This document shows positions 24,105 through 32,249 of a stretch of DNA of 64,000 nt, piece after piece. The position numbers and the translations under genes were made by a program. Numbering within the stretch: position 1 is the stretch's first letter; each line of letters starts with the position of its first letter. Below the pieces are notes generated by a model. The model did not search any database, was not told the origin of the DNA, and saw nothing but the letters and a program-made list of their open reading frames with translations. Origin of the DNA: Synergistaceae bacterium UBA6101. GTDB taxonomy: Bacteria > Synergistota > Synergistia > Synergistales > Synergistaceae. The stretch is from positions 1 to 64,000 of the forward strand of contig DIWR01000031.1 in NCBI GenBank assembly GCA_002428495.1. The letters are read 5' to 3'.

Positions 24105-25220
24105 TTAAACAGAATTATACAAAGCTAATAATTTCTTTTCCTCTATCCCCCAGTTAAATTCTTCTAATACCGCCAGTCTGCCGTTTTCACCCATTTCTTT
24201 TGCTTTGTCAGGATTATCTGCTAAATACTTAATTGCATCCGCAACAGAGGCACTGTCGTAAGGATTGACGCTTATTCCACAGTCCCATTTCTTAATAATC
24301 CCTTCCCATAGCTCAAAATCTGTGCATATTACCGGCATACCAATCATCATGTATTCAAATAGTTTTGTATTTGACAGGTTGCCAACTTTCCCCTTTGTTT
24401 GGGCAATGTAACCCAAAAGAGCTATGCCACAGAAAGCCTTAGGGTAAAGCTCGTTAATAATTTTTTCGTAAGGGATCTGGCCATAAAAATCGACTTTTTC
24501 CCATCCGCTAATTGTCTTAAGTTTATCTAAATATTCATCATGACACTTTCCTGCCAGTAAATACCTAATGTTTATACACTTTTTTAAAGCTGCAATTACT
24601 GTTTCATGATTCCATTGAGATGAAATACCCCCGGCATAAACAACGTATTTGATTGCATTACTCTTATCTAAAATAGGCCTATTAAAGGTAACTATGGGAA
24701 AATTAAAAATTAACAAACATTTTTTATTATATTTATTTAATCTTTCTTTAGTCCAATGGTAACAACATACTACGGCATCAATTTTTCTACAAACATAAAG
24801 TTCATATATTCTATAAAAATTACTAACTATACCTCTAAGTATTCTTGGTATATATGTTTTTCCCTTTATTGTTGATATATAATCCTCATGGCTATCAAAT
24901 ATGACTTTTTTACCGTTTTTTTTCAACTTTAGCGCTAATGGTAATAATTCAGGATCATGTAAGTGATATATGTCCGCATTTATTTCTATTGCTTTCTTTA
25001 ACATTATCTTAGGGGAGGTTAGTATTCTCTTTAACCTTGAAGCAAAAACATTTGACACAGATATTATTTTGACATTATTTTTTATTTCATCCTGTTTGTT
25101 GTCTGCAACTAAAAAAGTAACATCATATCCAGCTTTTGCAAGTGACGTACATTCTTTCAAAAATATTCTAGTATCAAATCTAGCATGGGCGCTGGATATG
25201 TGACACACTTTAGTTGTCAT
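24105..25220 (-). CDS. Glycosyltransferase family 4 protein
   Basis: This is a 371-residue GT-B enzyme. The N-terminal domain starts KVCHISSAHARFDTRIF, with the acceptor-side motif YHLHDPELLPLALKLK near 88-103. The C-terminal domain has a nucleotide-sugar-binding region around EYMMIGMPVICTDFELWEG, the E-x7-E pattern, near 300. HLHDPELLP occurs in many capsule GT4 enzymes, but the sugar is not predictable. The gene follows wecC-type dehydrogenase by 17 bp, suggesting cotranscription. Confidence 0.86.
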   Translation of the reverse strand: MTTKVCHISSAHARFDTRIFLKECTSLAKAGYDVTFLVADNKQDEIKNNVKIISVSNVFASRLKRILTSPKIMLKKAIEINADIYHLHDPELLPLALKLKKNGKKVIFDSHEDYISTIKGKTYIPRILRGIVSNFYRIYELYVCRKIDAVVCCYHWTKERLNKYNKKCLLIFNFPIVTFNRPILDKSNAIKYVVYAGGISSQWNHETVIAALKKCINIRYLLAGKCHDEYLDKLKTISGWEKVDFYGQIPYEKIINELYPKAFCGIALLGYIAQTKGKVGNLSNTKLFEYMMIGMPVICTDFELWEGIIKKWDCGISVNPYDSASVADAIKYLADNPDKAKEMGENGRLAVLEEFNWGIEEKKLLALYNSV

Positions 25221-25237
25221 TTATAATAAACCCCTCA

Positions 25238-26440
25238 TTATAGTTTATAAGAAAAGTCCTTAAAGATTAAGGTATTTCTTGTATCTAGAATAACTTTGTT
25301 TTTAAATATTTTTGCATTATTTATTAAGTCATCATGAGCAACCATAATTACAACAATATCTATACCATTAAGAAATTCATACAGATCATGGTACTGGTTT
25401 TCAACGATATCTTTTTTAACAAATGGATCATAGACCTTGATCCCGTTTGCCAGGTGTTTTTTCATACACGTTAAAAGCTGCAAAGTGGGGCTTTCCCTTA
25501 CATCATCAACGTTCTCTTTGTAAGTTAGTCCGTAAAGACCTACCCTTGAAACATCCTTTATCCAGTTTTCCTGCATTATAGTATAGATACGTTCAAGCAC
25601 AAATTCGGGCATTGAATCGTTAATTTTCCGTGCAGCCAAAACAATGTTCGCCAAGCCGGGGTAATCGCCCACAAGAAACCAGGGATCAACAGATATGCAA
25701 TGCCCTCCTACTCCCGGGCCAGGCTGTAGGATGTTCACGCGAGGGTGCTTGTTTGCTATCCGTATTATTTCATATACATCAAGATCATCTGATCTGCAAA
25801 TTTTTGCCAGCTCATTTGCAAATGCGATGTTTATATCCCTGTAAGTGTTCTCCACCACTTTTGTCATTTCTGCAGTCCTTATGTCAGTAACAACGATTTC
25901 ACCCTGGCAGAATGATGAATAAAGAACTTTTACCTCTTCACCAACTTCTGGGTCATCCGCACCTATAGTTCTTGAGTTATGCTTTAACTCATTTATCATG
26001 TTCCCCGGGATGATCCTTTCCGGAGCATGGACAAGGTGTACAGGTTTATTGAGCAAGGGTCTGATATGCTTGTCTATCGTTCCGGGTGAAACAGTCGATT
26101 CCAGTATTATCGTTGCACCTTCGGGACATACCTCAAGCACTTTTTTAAATGCGTTCTCTACAAAACTTGAATCGATCTTTTTGCTGCGTTTGTCGTAGGG
26201 TGTCGGAACTGCGATGATATAGTGATCTGCAGGCTTGTAATCTTCAGTGAATTCTATTCCGTTTTCACACGCCTTACTAAAAAGTTCCCGCATTCCAGTC
26301 TCATCAAAGGTCATTTCACCGTTTTGTAATTTTGATACCGAATCACTGTTAAGGTCTGTTCCGACAACTCTCTGCCCGTGCGCAGCAAACATCAACGCAG
26401 TTGGAAGTCCAATATATCCAAGACCAATTATATTGATCAT
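25238..26440 (-). CDS. wecC: UDP-N-acetyl-D-mannosaminuronate dehydrogenase (WecC-type)
   Basis: This 400-residue UDP-sugar dehydrogenase of the UDPGDH superfamily has the NAD motif GLGYIGLPTA (6-15) and the catalytic cysteine in GPGVGGHCISVDPWFL near 250. The substrate helix and C-terminal dimer domain end in a truncated KNKVILDTRN segment. The 'PWFL' variant after the cysteine is typical of ManNAc dehydrogenases. It would make UDP-ManNAcA. The corresponding UDP-GlcNAc 2-epimerase (WecB) is not in the window, so the substrate may come from elsewhere in the genome. Confidence 0.85.
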   Translation of the reverse strand: MINIIGLGYIGLPTALMFAAHGQRVVGTDLNSDSVSKLQNGEMTFDETGMRELFSKACENGIEFTEDYKPADHYIIAVPTPYDKRSKKIDSSFVENAFKKVLEVCPEGATIILESTVSPGTIDKHIRPLLNKPVHLVHAPERIIPGNMINELKHNSRTIGADDPEVGEEVKVLYSSFCQGEIVVTDIRTAEMTKVVENTYRDINIAFANELAKICRSDDLDVYEIIRIANKHPRVNILQPGPGVGGHCISVDPWFLVGDYPGLANIVLAARKINDSMPEFVLERIYTIMQENWIKDVSRVGLYGLTYKENVDDVRESPTLQLLTCMKKHLANGIKVYDPFVKKDIVENQYHDLYEFLNGIDIVVIMVAHDDLINNAKIFKNKVILDTRNTLIFKDFSYKL

Positions 26441-26572
26441 ATAAATAAAACTCCTTTATAATTTCTTATTATGTTACGATTAGATAAATTTATAATTTAC
26501 AAATGTTTAATTGAATTTAAAATCTATTAAAAATTAAATTATTATTTACAATTTTGACAATAAAAGTAGATA
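26441..26572. other. AT-rich gap without a gene
   Basis: A run of A/T-rich sequence lies between the WbpB-like and WecC-like genes and probably contains a promoter for wecC. A TATAAT-like element is suggested, but no clear -35 is visible. Confidence 0.3.
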
Positions 26573-27574
26573 CTACTTGCCATACGCCTTCATAATAATT
26601 TCCACCGTCTTCCTGGCTTCCCTGCCCGTGCACATCGGCTGGGACTTTCCCTCAAGAACATCAAATACATGTCTGTAATAAGGGAGATGGCCATAACCGT
26701 AGACAGAGGGAGGGGCAGTGTCTGCACGTCTTGCTTCCTCGTCCATTGGATCTTCATCGGCAAATTCCCAATGTTCAATTTTATTAAGTGCAAATCCGCC
26801 TACGCGCACAGTCCCCTTCTCTCCAAGGATGGTAAGACTGCCTTCAAGGTTCTTCGGATATGTAAGAACTGTCGCGTTTATGCTGCCGATGGCTCCGGTG
26901 GCAAACTTGATAGCTACTGAAATAGTATCTTCCGCTTCCATTTTGATCTTCTGCGTTGAGAACTGCGATGTTACGTCCTTGATGTCTCCGCCGAACCATT
27001 GGACAAGGTCAACATAATGGCTTGCCTGGTTTGATAGGCATCCCCCGTCAAGCTCATAAGTCCCGCGCCACTTCGCCATGTCGTAGTAATCCTGGGGCCT
27101 GGTCCACAAGACGTTTGCCAGTATCATATAGACCTTGCCGAACCTTCCCTTTTCAAATGCTTTCCTCAAAAGCTGGATGCTGGGATTGAAGCGGTTCTGC
27201 TTAACTACCATGTATTTGACTCCGGCCTTGTCCGCCGCTTCTATGGCCTTGTCACATGCTTCAAGCGAGCACCCCTGCGGTTTTTCTGAAAGGATGTTTC
27301 TGCCCGCTTGTGCAGCCTCGATAGCCTGATATGGGTGAAGGCCCGAAGGTGTGCAGAGCGTTACCAGATCAGCATCAGCCTCTTTCAGCATCTGCGAGTA
27401 TTCGGTGTAAGGCTTGCATCCATTGCCGATCTTCTCTGCCGCCTCCTGCGCCCTTTCAGGGATAACATCGCAGCAGGAGACGATTTCCTCGATCCCTTCT
27501 TCTCTCAGTTTGAGCAGTGATTCAATATGGTTTTTACTGATACGACCGCAACCGGCTAGTGCGACTTTATACAT
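26573..27574 (-). CDS. Gfo/Idh/MocA oxidoreductase, WbpB/WlbA-like
   Basis: This 333-residue protein has an N-terminal NAD-binding domain (VALAGCGRISKNH), the catalytic EKPQG lysine motif near 95 and the substrate-domain signature RPQDYYDMAKWRGTYELDGG, ending in NQASHYVDLVQW. WbpB oxidises C3 of UDP-GlcNAcA to start the UDP-GlcNAc(3NAc)A pathway. The start at 27574 has ggaggg, but that site is part of a perfect hairpin (27579-27597), so translation may be reduced or regulated. A longer frame to 27613 includes the repeat. WbpA-like and acyltransferase genes are nearby, but no WbpE aminotransferase was seen. Confidence 0.82.
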   Translation of the reverse strand: MYKVALAGCGRISKNHIESLLKLREEGIEEIVSCCDVIPERAQEAAEKIGNGCKPYTEYSQMLKEADADLVTLCTPSGLHPYQAIEAAQAGRNILSEKPQGCSLEACDKAIEAADKAGVKYMVVKQNRFNPSIQLLRKAFEKGRFGKVYMILANVLWTRPQDYYDMAKWRGTYELDGGCLSNQASHYVDLVQWFGGDIKDVTSQFSTQKIKMEAEDTISVAIKFATGAIGSINATVLTYPKNLEGSLTILGEKGTVRVGGFALNKIEHWEFADEDPMDEEARRADTAPPSVYGYGHLPYYRHVFDVLEGKSQPMCTGREARKTVEIIMKAYGK

Positions 27575-27578
27575 GGCT

Positions 27579-27597
27579 AAAATCCCTCCGGGATTTT
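27579..27597 (-). promoter_or_regulatory. 8-bp hairpin covering the ribosome-binding site of the WbpB-like gene
   Basis: aaaatccc and gggatttt (27579-27586, 27590-27597) form a perfect 8-bp stem with a 3-base loop. On the minus strand the loop and one arm contain ggaggg, the Shine-Dalgarno site of the WbpB-like gene. The 11-mer array starts right after it. Confidence 0.65.
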
Positions 27598-27641
27598 GGC
27601 AAGCAATTGGCAAGCGGTAGGCAAGCTGTTGGCAAGCAGTT
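27598..27641. repeat. Perfect four-unit 11-bp array, core ggcaagc
   Basis: Four consecutive units (ggcaagcaatt, ggcaagcggta, ggcaagctgtt, ggcaagcagtt) fill 44 bases exactly. The 7-base core is invariant, and the last four bases vary in the same way as in the other arrays. Confidence 0.92.
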
Positions 27642-27670
27642 GTGTTTTAAACATTAAAGATAATCCCCTT

Positions 27671-29290
27671 TCATATATCAAACACTTCGGCAAACTTGTT
27701 TTTAGATTTCTCAAAGGTTAAGCTGTCGTTTTTTTTATTTAGCTCAACATAACCGTTCTGAATCCAAAAATCTTTTACTACTGAGTTTTTGGGAGTAGGA
27801 ATGTATTCAGCTATGATTTTGCTTTTTCCTTTTGAGATCATTTCTTTTTCAATTCCATCTAAAAATTCTTTTTCTATGTTTCTTCCCATTACACGGCAAC
27901 TCATCAGGAAAGTATCGAAAATAGCGGTGTTTTCTTCGAATTTTACTATCGCCAGTATGACCTTGCCGTAGCTGCCGAATTTGTCTTCCAGTTCGCCGAT
28001 CCACACCTGATAGTCTTCTGATCTCATCATGTTCCATATGTCGCTCTCTGTGTATCTCCTCGTAGTAAGGTTAAACTGGTTAGTCTTCTGTGTCAGCTGT
28101 GCCGCTCTTGTTACATCTGATTCATCTATTTGGCGAAACGTTTTTCTCATTTCAAGTGATTCCAAATATTCTTCAATGGATATGCTTTTTTGTTTTATCT
28201 CGTTTCTCTTTTGCTCGACCTTATACTGATCCGTTTTGTTGAGATCTTCATCGGTAATTTTTAACACAGGGAAATATCTTTTGCTGATTTCTATCGCAAA
28301 TGATTCCAACATGGAAGTATCTTTGGGGAAATCAGGCACGTTCACTTCGGGGAATGTATTTTTTACTGATTCCCGCTCTATAGGATTGTCATCTATAAAT
28401 ACAAGTGAATCAAGTCCAATGTTTAGTTCTTTGGCTATGTTTTGAATATTCACTGCTTTAGGTTCCCAGTTCGCCTTTATTATTACAAAATCATCTTCCC
28501 TTAGCACCATATCAGGATGTTCTCTTATTGCTTCCAGTGCATCTTCTTCGTTGTTTTTCGAGACTACGGTCAGGAGCACTCCCTGATCTTTCAAATCTTT
28601 TATCCTCTTCTGAAAATCTCTGAATCGGGATCCTTCTTTGGTCGTTGAGAGCTCTATTCCCTGCAGGCCGTCTTCGCCGATAACTCCGCCCCATAATGTA
28701 TTATCAAGGTCCAATACCAGACATTTTTTCCTGTTCCCTTTAAGTGCATTCCATGCTCTGGCAATTTCTTCAGCTATAGCTTTTTCTCCGGACATCGAAA
28801 AAGGGATACTGCCAAGGTACCACATGCGTTTGCTGTAAAATTTGTCCCTGCCCATGTTTCGTGCTATTTCAGCTATTTCTAAAATTGGGACACTCATTTC
28901 TTCAAGCCCTGATATCCAGTAAGACTCGATCTTGTGTTCAAGCCTTGAAGAGGTAAATGGAAGTATTTTGTCATGCTGTATATCCAAAGAAGACACAAAC
29001 AGAGGAATGTCTTTATGCCCTTCAGTAAAAGTTTTGATCGTTCCCAGATATTGATCCAGGGTCAGTTTTACCTCTTCCCAGTCAGAAGATGCGGCATCGC
29101 CAATCAACTCTCTGCCGTATAAAACAAGAAAGACCGCTTCCGGTTTACTGCCGGAAAACTGAGCTGTTATCAGCTCCTGCACCCAAGTGTTGTAACCGGG
29201 AACGACCATTATTTCCTTTTCTATATTTTTAGAAACTTTTATTACTAAAGACTCAATAGTCGCATTAGAAAGAATTATTAACAACAGCAA
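27671..29290 (-). CDS. FkbH-like HAD-family glyceryl-transfer enzyme
   Basis: This is a 539-residue two-domain protein. Residues 1-170 resemble the FkbH N-terminal domain (LSNATIESL, VPGYNTWVQELI). The HAD domain starts at about 190, with the nucleophile motif LDLDNTLWGGVIGEDG and the later FIDDNPIERE. The last 130 residues resemble a GNAT-like fold (FGSYGKVILAIVKF). FkbH proteins take 1,3-bisphosphoglycerate, remove phosphate and load a glyceryl unit onto a carrier protein in polyketide and glycan pathways. Here the gene overlaps the next one, whose product has a carrier-protein domain, so that domain is the probable acceptor. Its first codons overlap that gene by 26 bp. Confidence 0.82.
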   Translation of the reverse strand: MLLLIILSNATIESLVIKVSKNIEKEIMVVPGYNTWVQELITAQFSGSKPEAVFLVLYGRELIGDAASSDWEEVKLTLDQYLGTIKTFTEGHKDIPLFVSSLDIQHDKILPFTSSRLEHKIESYWISGLEEMSVPILEIAEIARNMGRDKFYSKRMWYLGSIPFSMSGEKAIAEEIARAWNALKGNRKKCLVLDLDNTLWGGVIGEDGLQGIELSTTKEGSRFRDFQKRIKDLKDQGVLLTVVSKNNEEDALEAIREHPDMVLREDDFVIIKANWEPKAVNIQNIAKELNIGLDSLVFIDDNPIERESVKNTFPEVNVPDFPKDTSMLESFAIEISKRYFPVLKITDEDLNKTDQYKVEQKRNEIKQKSISIEEYLESLEMRKTFRQIDESDVTRAAQLTQKTNQFNLTTRRYTESDIWNMMRSEDYQVWIGELEDKFGSYGKVILAIVKFEENTAIFDTFLMSCRVMGRNIEKEFLDGIEKEMISKGKSKIIAEYIPTPKNSVVKDFWIQNGYVELNKKNDSLTFEKSKNKFAEVFDI

Positions 29291-30485
29291 AGTCTCCTTT
29301 TTTATATAAATTAGCTATAATATCATATAAATCTCCTATTGTTTTAATTTTAGTAACATCATCAAAACTAATACTGATTTTATTCTCTTCAAATTCCATA
29401 ATAATCCTTAAAACATCAAGTGATTTTAACATATAATTATTGTCTTTGGTAAAAACTACTTCATGCTCTATAATATCACATAATATTTTCTTAACATAAT
29501 TATTTATATTTTCTGGAATTTTAATCTGAGACAAACCACTTTTCTGTAAAAGTTGACTATCGGAACTAAATTGAGTTCCCAAATAGTATGGAATCGTTTT
29601 TTTAGCCGGAGTGCCAAAAAGTGTTTCATTGGAAACTTTATTAGAATTAAATACCGAAGAATTCATGTCAACTCTAGTCTCCGAAAATAAGGAAATTCCA
29701 TTTTTAATAACTGAGGCAAGAGAAAGCCAACAATTGTTTCCGATTTTTGCACTTCCTCCGATCTGGCACCCACCAGTAATGATACAATTCTCTCCTATAA
29801 CAACGTTGTGAGCAACCTGGACCAGGTTATCAATTTTTGTGTTGTCGCCTATTTGGGTGTCATCAAGGACACCTCTGTCTACACAGGAGTTAGCTCCTAT
29901 GTCCACGTCATCACCAATTGAGACTCCGCCCATGTGGCGGATCTTCTTATATCTTTTATTTTCGTCAAGATAGTATCCGTGACCGTCTGCGCCGATCACT
30001 GCCCCACTTGATATGTGGCATCTTTTACCAATTTTTACGTGGTCGTAAATTGTCACGTTTGCATCGATCCTAGTCTTGTCACCAATTTCACAGCCTTCTG
30101 CGATCACGCATTTAGGGCCGATGAAAACATCTTTGCCTAACTTAACGCTGGGATGGATTTCCGCAGAAGGTGAAATTCCTGTCAACTCTTTTTCCGGACA
30201 GAATTTTTCTACTACATCTCCAAAGACTCGTCTAGGTTCTGCAACATGGATCATCAATGTTTCCAGATCAGGATCATGTTCTTGTTCCGGCAGGCAGATC
30301 AAAACTGCGCAATCGGGGATGTCATTGACGTTCAACAATTTTTTTGCCCAGCACAGTGAACTTTCAGTTGGGTTCGCCAAAGAAGAAAATCTTTCTATTA
30401 TGACGTTACCATTTACCTCAGTCGGTTTTTCTTCAATGTATTTTTTTTCTATGAGAAAATCCAGAAGTTCATCGACAGAAAACAT
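29265..30485 (-). CDS. LpxD-like acyltransferase fused to an acyl-carrier-protein domain
   Basis: This is a 406-residue protein. An N-terminal LpxD-type uridine-binding-like domain (1-100) precedes a left-handed beta-helix of hexapeptides (about 105-270). The helix includes the LpxD catalytic-histidine motif DNLVQVAHNVVIGEN and the later ITGGCQIGGS. After a linker the last 70 residues look like an acyl carrier protein: a helix-bundle pattern with SLDVLRIIMEFE and TIGDLYDII. The serine for 4'-phosphopantetheine is present, but the usual D before SL is replaced by K (MLKSLDV). The likely role is N-acylation of a UDP-amino sugar with a group carried on its own ACP domain, loaded by FkbH. Fusion and context are seen; the reaction is inferred. 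Confidence 0.75.
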   Translation of the reverse strand: MFSVDELLDFLIEKKYIEEKPTEVNGNVIIERFSSLANPTESSLCWAKKLLNVNDIPDCAVLICLPEQEHDPDLETLMIHVAEPRRVFGDVVEKFCPEKELTGISPSAEIHPSVKLGKDVFIGPKCVIAEGCEIGDKTRIDANVTIYDHVKIGKRCHISSGAVIGADGHGYYLDENKRYKKIRHMGGVSIGDDVDIGANSCVDRGVLDDTQIGDNTKIDNLVQVAHNVVIGENCIITGGCQIGGSAKIGNNCWLSLASVIKNGISLFSETRVDMNSSVFNSNKVSNETLFGTPAKKTIPYYLGTQFSSDSQLLQKSGLSQIKIPENINNYVKKILCDIIEHEVVFTKDNNYMLKSLDVLRIIMEFEENKISISFDDVTKIKTIGDLYDIIANLYKKGDFAVVNNSF

Positions 30486-30487
30486 AT

Positions 30488-31228
30488 CTATTGATCCCCT
30501 CTTTTGATTACATTTCCGAACACTTTTGCAAAATTAAAAAGCAGGTATTCGTCAAGGTCATTTTGTCTTCTTTGAGAAATTAATTGGTATATCTTCTTTT
30601 TGTCGGTTTCATTCTCCCACCAGCAGGGGTGGAGTAAAAGTTGAATAAGTGAGGCGTCCAAGTTTAATAAAGACTCGAGTTTCTCATAAAATCTGTCTTC
30701 TCCCCTGGAATCAGATGCGTAATAGTCTGTATCGAAAAAATCCGCATCATATGCGGAGACAAAACCGGCATATTTCTTACCAAGGGATCCGGGCAATGGG
30801 CGATGGAAAGAAATCGCGTAGTCCATCGGGAAAAGATTGTCCCTTATCCAATCGATGGTCCCCTTTATTTTGTCTTCCTCTTCAGAAAACAAAGCACTGT
30901 CAACGTGAAGTCCGACCAGGTGCCCCATAGATTGCAGTTCTTTGCATATATTTATGCAGGCTGGCGAAAGCATTTGATATGTCTCCGCATTCAGTTGGAA
31001 AAAGAAATTTGAGACAACATTATTATCTGCTTCCACCTTCCCAAGTTTAAGTGCCCCAGCAGGGGAAATATCAACGTCATGGCGAAGCAGTATTCGCTTT
31101 TTTGTAGTTGGACACTTTCCATCAAATTTATCAGTGAGCTTTATATATTGATATCCACGGCTGGAAATTATTGTCATAAGCTCGATATAAGATTCATCCG
31201 AGAAATGTTTTTCTTTGAATAATGACAT
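30488..31228 (-). CDS. Polysaccharide-deacetylase-like (NodB fold) protein
   Basis: This 246-residue soluble protein has the fold's first motif in LLRHDVDISP (residues 46-55) and a later GLHVDSA and SFHRPLPGS, the metal-binding and catalytic positions of carbohydrate-esterase-4-like deacetylases. No signal peptide or membrane segment is seen, so it should act on cytosolic nucleotide sugars or lipid-linked intermediates rather than finished polymer. It lies between the LpxD-ACP gene (2 bp away) and a hexapeptide acyltransferase gene. An attractive but unproven role is removing an acetyl group to expose an amine that the LpxD-ACP protein then acylates. Confidence 0.7.
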   Translation of the reverse strand: MSLFKEKHFSDESYIELMTIISSRGYQYIKLTDKFDGKCPTTKKRILLRHDVDISPAGALKLGKVEADNNVVSNFFFQLNAETYQMLSPACINICKELQSMGHLVGLHVDSALFSEEEDKIKGTIDWIRDNLFPMDYAISFHRPLPGSLGKKYAGFVSAYDADFFDTDYYASDSRGEDRFYEKLESLLNLDASLIQLLLHPCWWENETDKKKIYQLISQRRQNDLDEYLLFNFAKVFGNVIKRGDQ

Positions 31229-31240
31229 CTTTATTATCCC

Positions 31241-32002
31241 CTAACCTTCATAGAAGGTTTGCTTCTCAATCAGCTGTTCTTCCGGTACCGGGCGCCACGG
31301 CTTAGCCGGTGATCCCAACACTATCATTCTGGGGGGGACATTTTTTGTTACTACTGAGCCGGCTGCTACAAGGGCATCTTCTCCTATTACCACTCCCGGA
31401 AGGAGTACTGAACCCACTCCTATCCTCGCCCCTTTTCTGAGTATGGGACCGCCAAAGTGTTTCTTTCTCTCTTCTGTGCGGCCCAGGTAGTTGTCGTTGG
31501 AAAACGCCACGCATGGGGCCACGAAGCAATAATCCTCAATTGTGCTGAATGCTGTTATATAGGCATTGCTCTCTATTTTTGTCTTTCTGCCTATGGAGAC
31601 TTTGTTTTCGACCGTCGCTCCCCTGCCGATTATAGTGCCTTCTCCGATTGTGACGTCTTCACGCACAGTTGCAAGATCTCCAAAGAACGCGCCGTCCGCG
31701 ATTTCCGCCCCCCTGTATATGACGCAGCCGGCGCCTATCGTTACCGCCATGCCTATTGTAAGCGGAGGAAGTTCCCTTGCAGCACCTGTTGTTGCGCTCA
31801 TGGAAGCAACAGCAGGCATTTTGCCAAGGATCGCGCCGTCAAGGATCTTACCGTTGTCCCCGATCCGCACATTCTCCCTGATTATGACGTTATGCCCGAT
31901 CTCAACGTTGGCCCCGATGATGACATTATCTTCGATTATCACGTTGTAACCGAGAGTAACGTTATCTCCAAGTTTAGCTTTATTAGATATATGGTTCGAC
32001 AT
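31241..32002 (-). CDS. Hexapeptide acyltransferase (sugar N- or O-acetyltransferase)
   Basis: This 253-residue left-handed beta-helix protein has hexapeptide repeats from about 5 to 225. A helical excursion lies at 60-85 (GKMPAVASMSATTGA), and the ends show GAGSVVTK-type (AAGSVVTKNVPP) and VLGSPAKPWRPV motifs. It resembles WbpD/WlbB enzymes but is longer at the N-terminus, so the amino-sugar target may differ. With WbpA- and WbpB-like genes in the same block, 3-N-acetylation of a UDP-diamino-uronate is plausible. Start ATG at 32002 with aggagg. Confidence 0.8.
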   Translation of the reverse strand: MSNHISNKAKLGDNVTLGYNVIIEDNVIIGANVEIGHNVIIRENVRIGDNGKILDGAILGKMPAVASMSATTGAARELPPLTIGMAVTIGAGCVIYRGAEIADGAFFGDLATVREDVTIGEGTIIGRGATVENKVSIGRKTKIESNAYITAFSTIEDYCFVAPCVAFSNDNYLGRTEERKKHFGGPILRKGARIGVGSVLLPGVVIGEDALVAAGSVVTKNVPPRMIVLGSPAKPWRPVPEEQLIEKQTFYEG

Positions 32003-32067
32003 GTTTAAAACCTCCTGTTTTAATCATTTGTGAAACTGCAGCTTGATAATCGTAAACACCTAAACAA

Positions 32068-32249
32068 AAGCCGCTGGATTCCCGATGGAAGCATTCGGGA
32101 ACGACGGTGATTTTAGGTTCTTGGTGTTCTTGGTTTCAAAGATTTGATGTCTCATTCTCCGCCGGTTGTTTCCCGGCAAATTCTCCAGCGGAAGCTGTTT
32201 CCGCTAGTCCTTACGACCGCTGGCCTACTGCTTGCCCGCACTTAGAACG
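32068..32249. repeat. REP-like palindrome followed by variable-stem hairpin and 11-bp units
   Basis: ctggattcccgatggaagca and ttcgggaacgacgg (32074-32107) form a REP-like palindrome. Downstream lie gccgg-ttgtttc-ccggc, agcgga-agctgtt-tccgct and two 11-bp units (on the minus strand ggcaagcagta and ggccagcggtc). The end runs into the stop of the WbpA-like gene. Confidence 0.65.
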
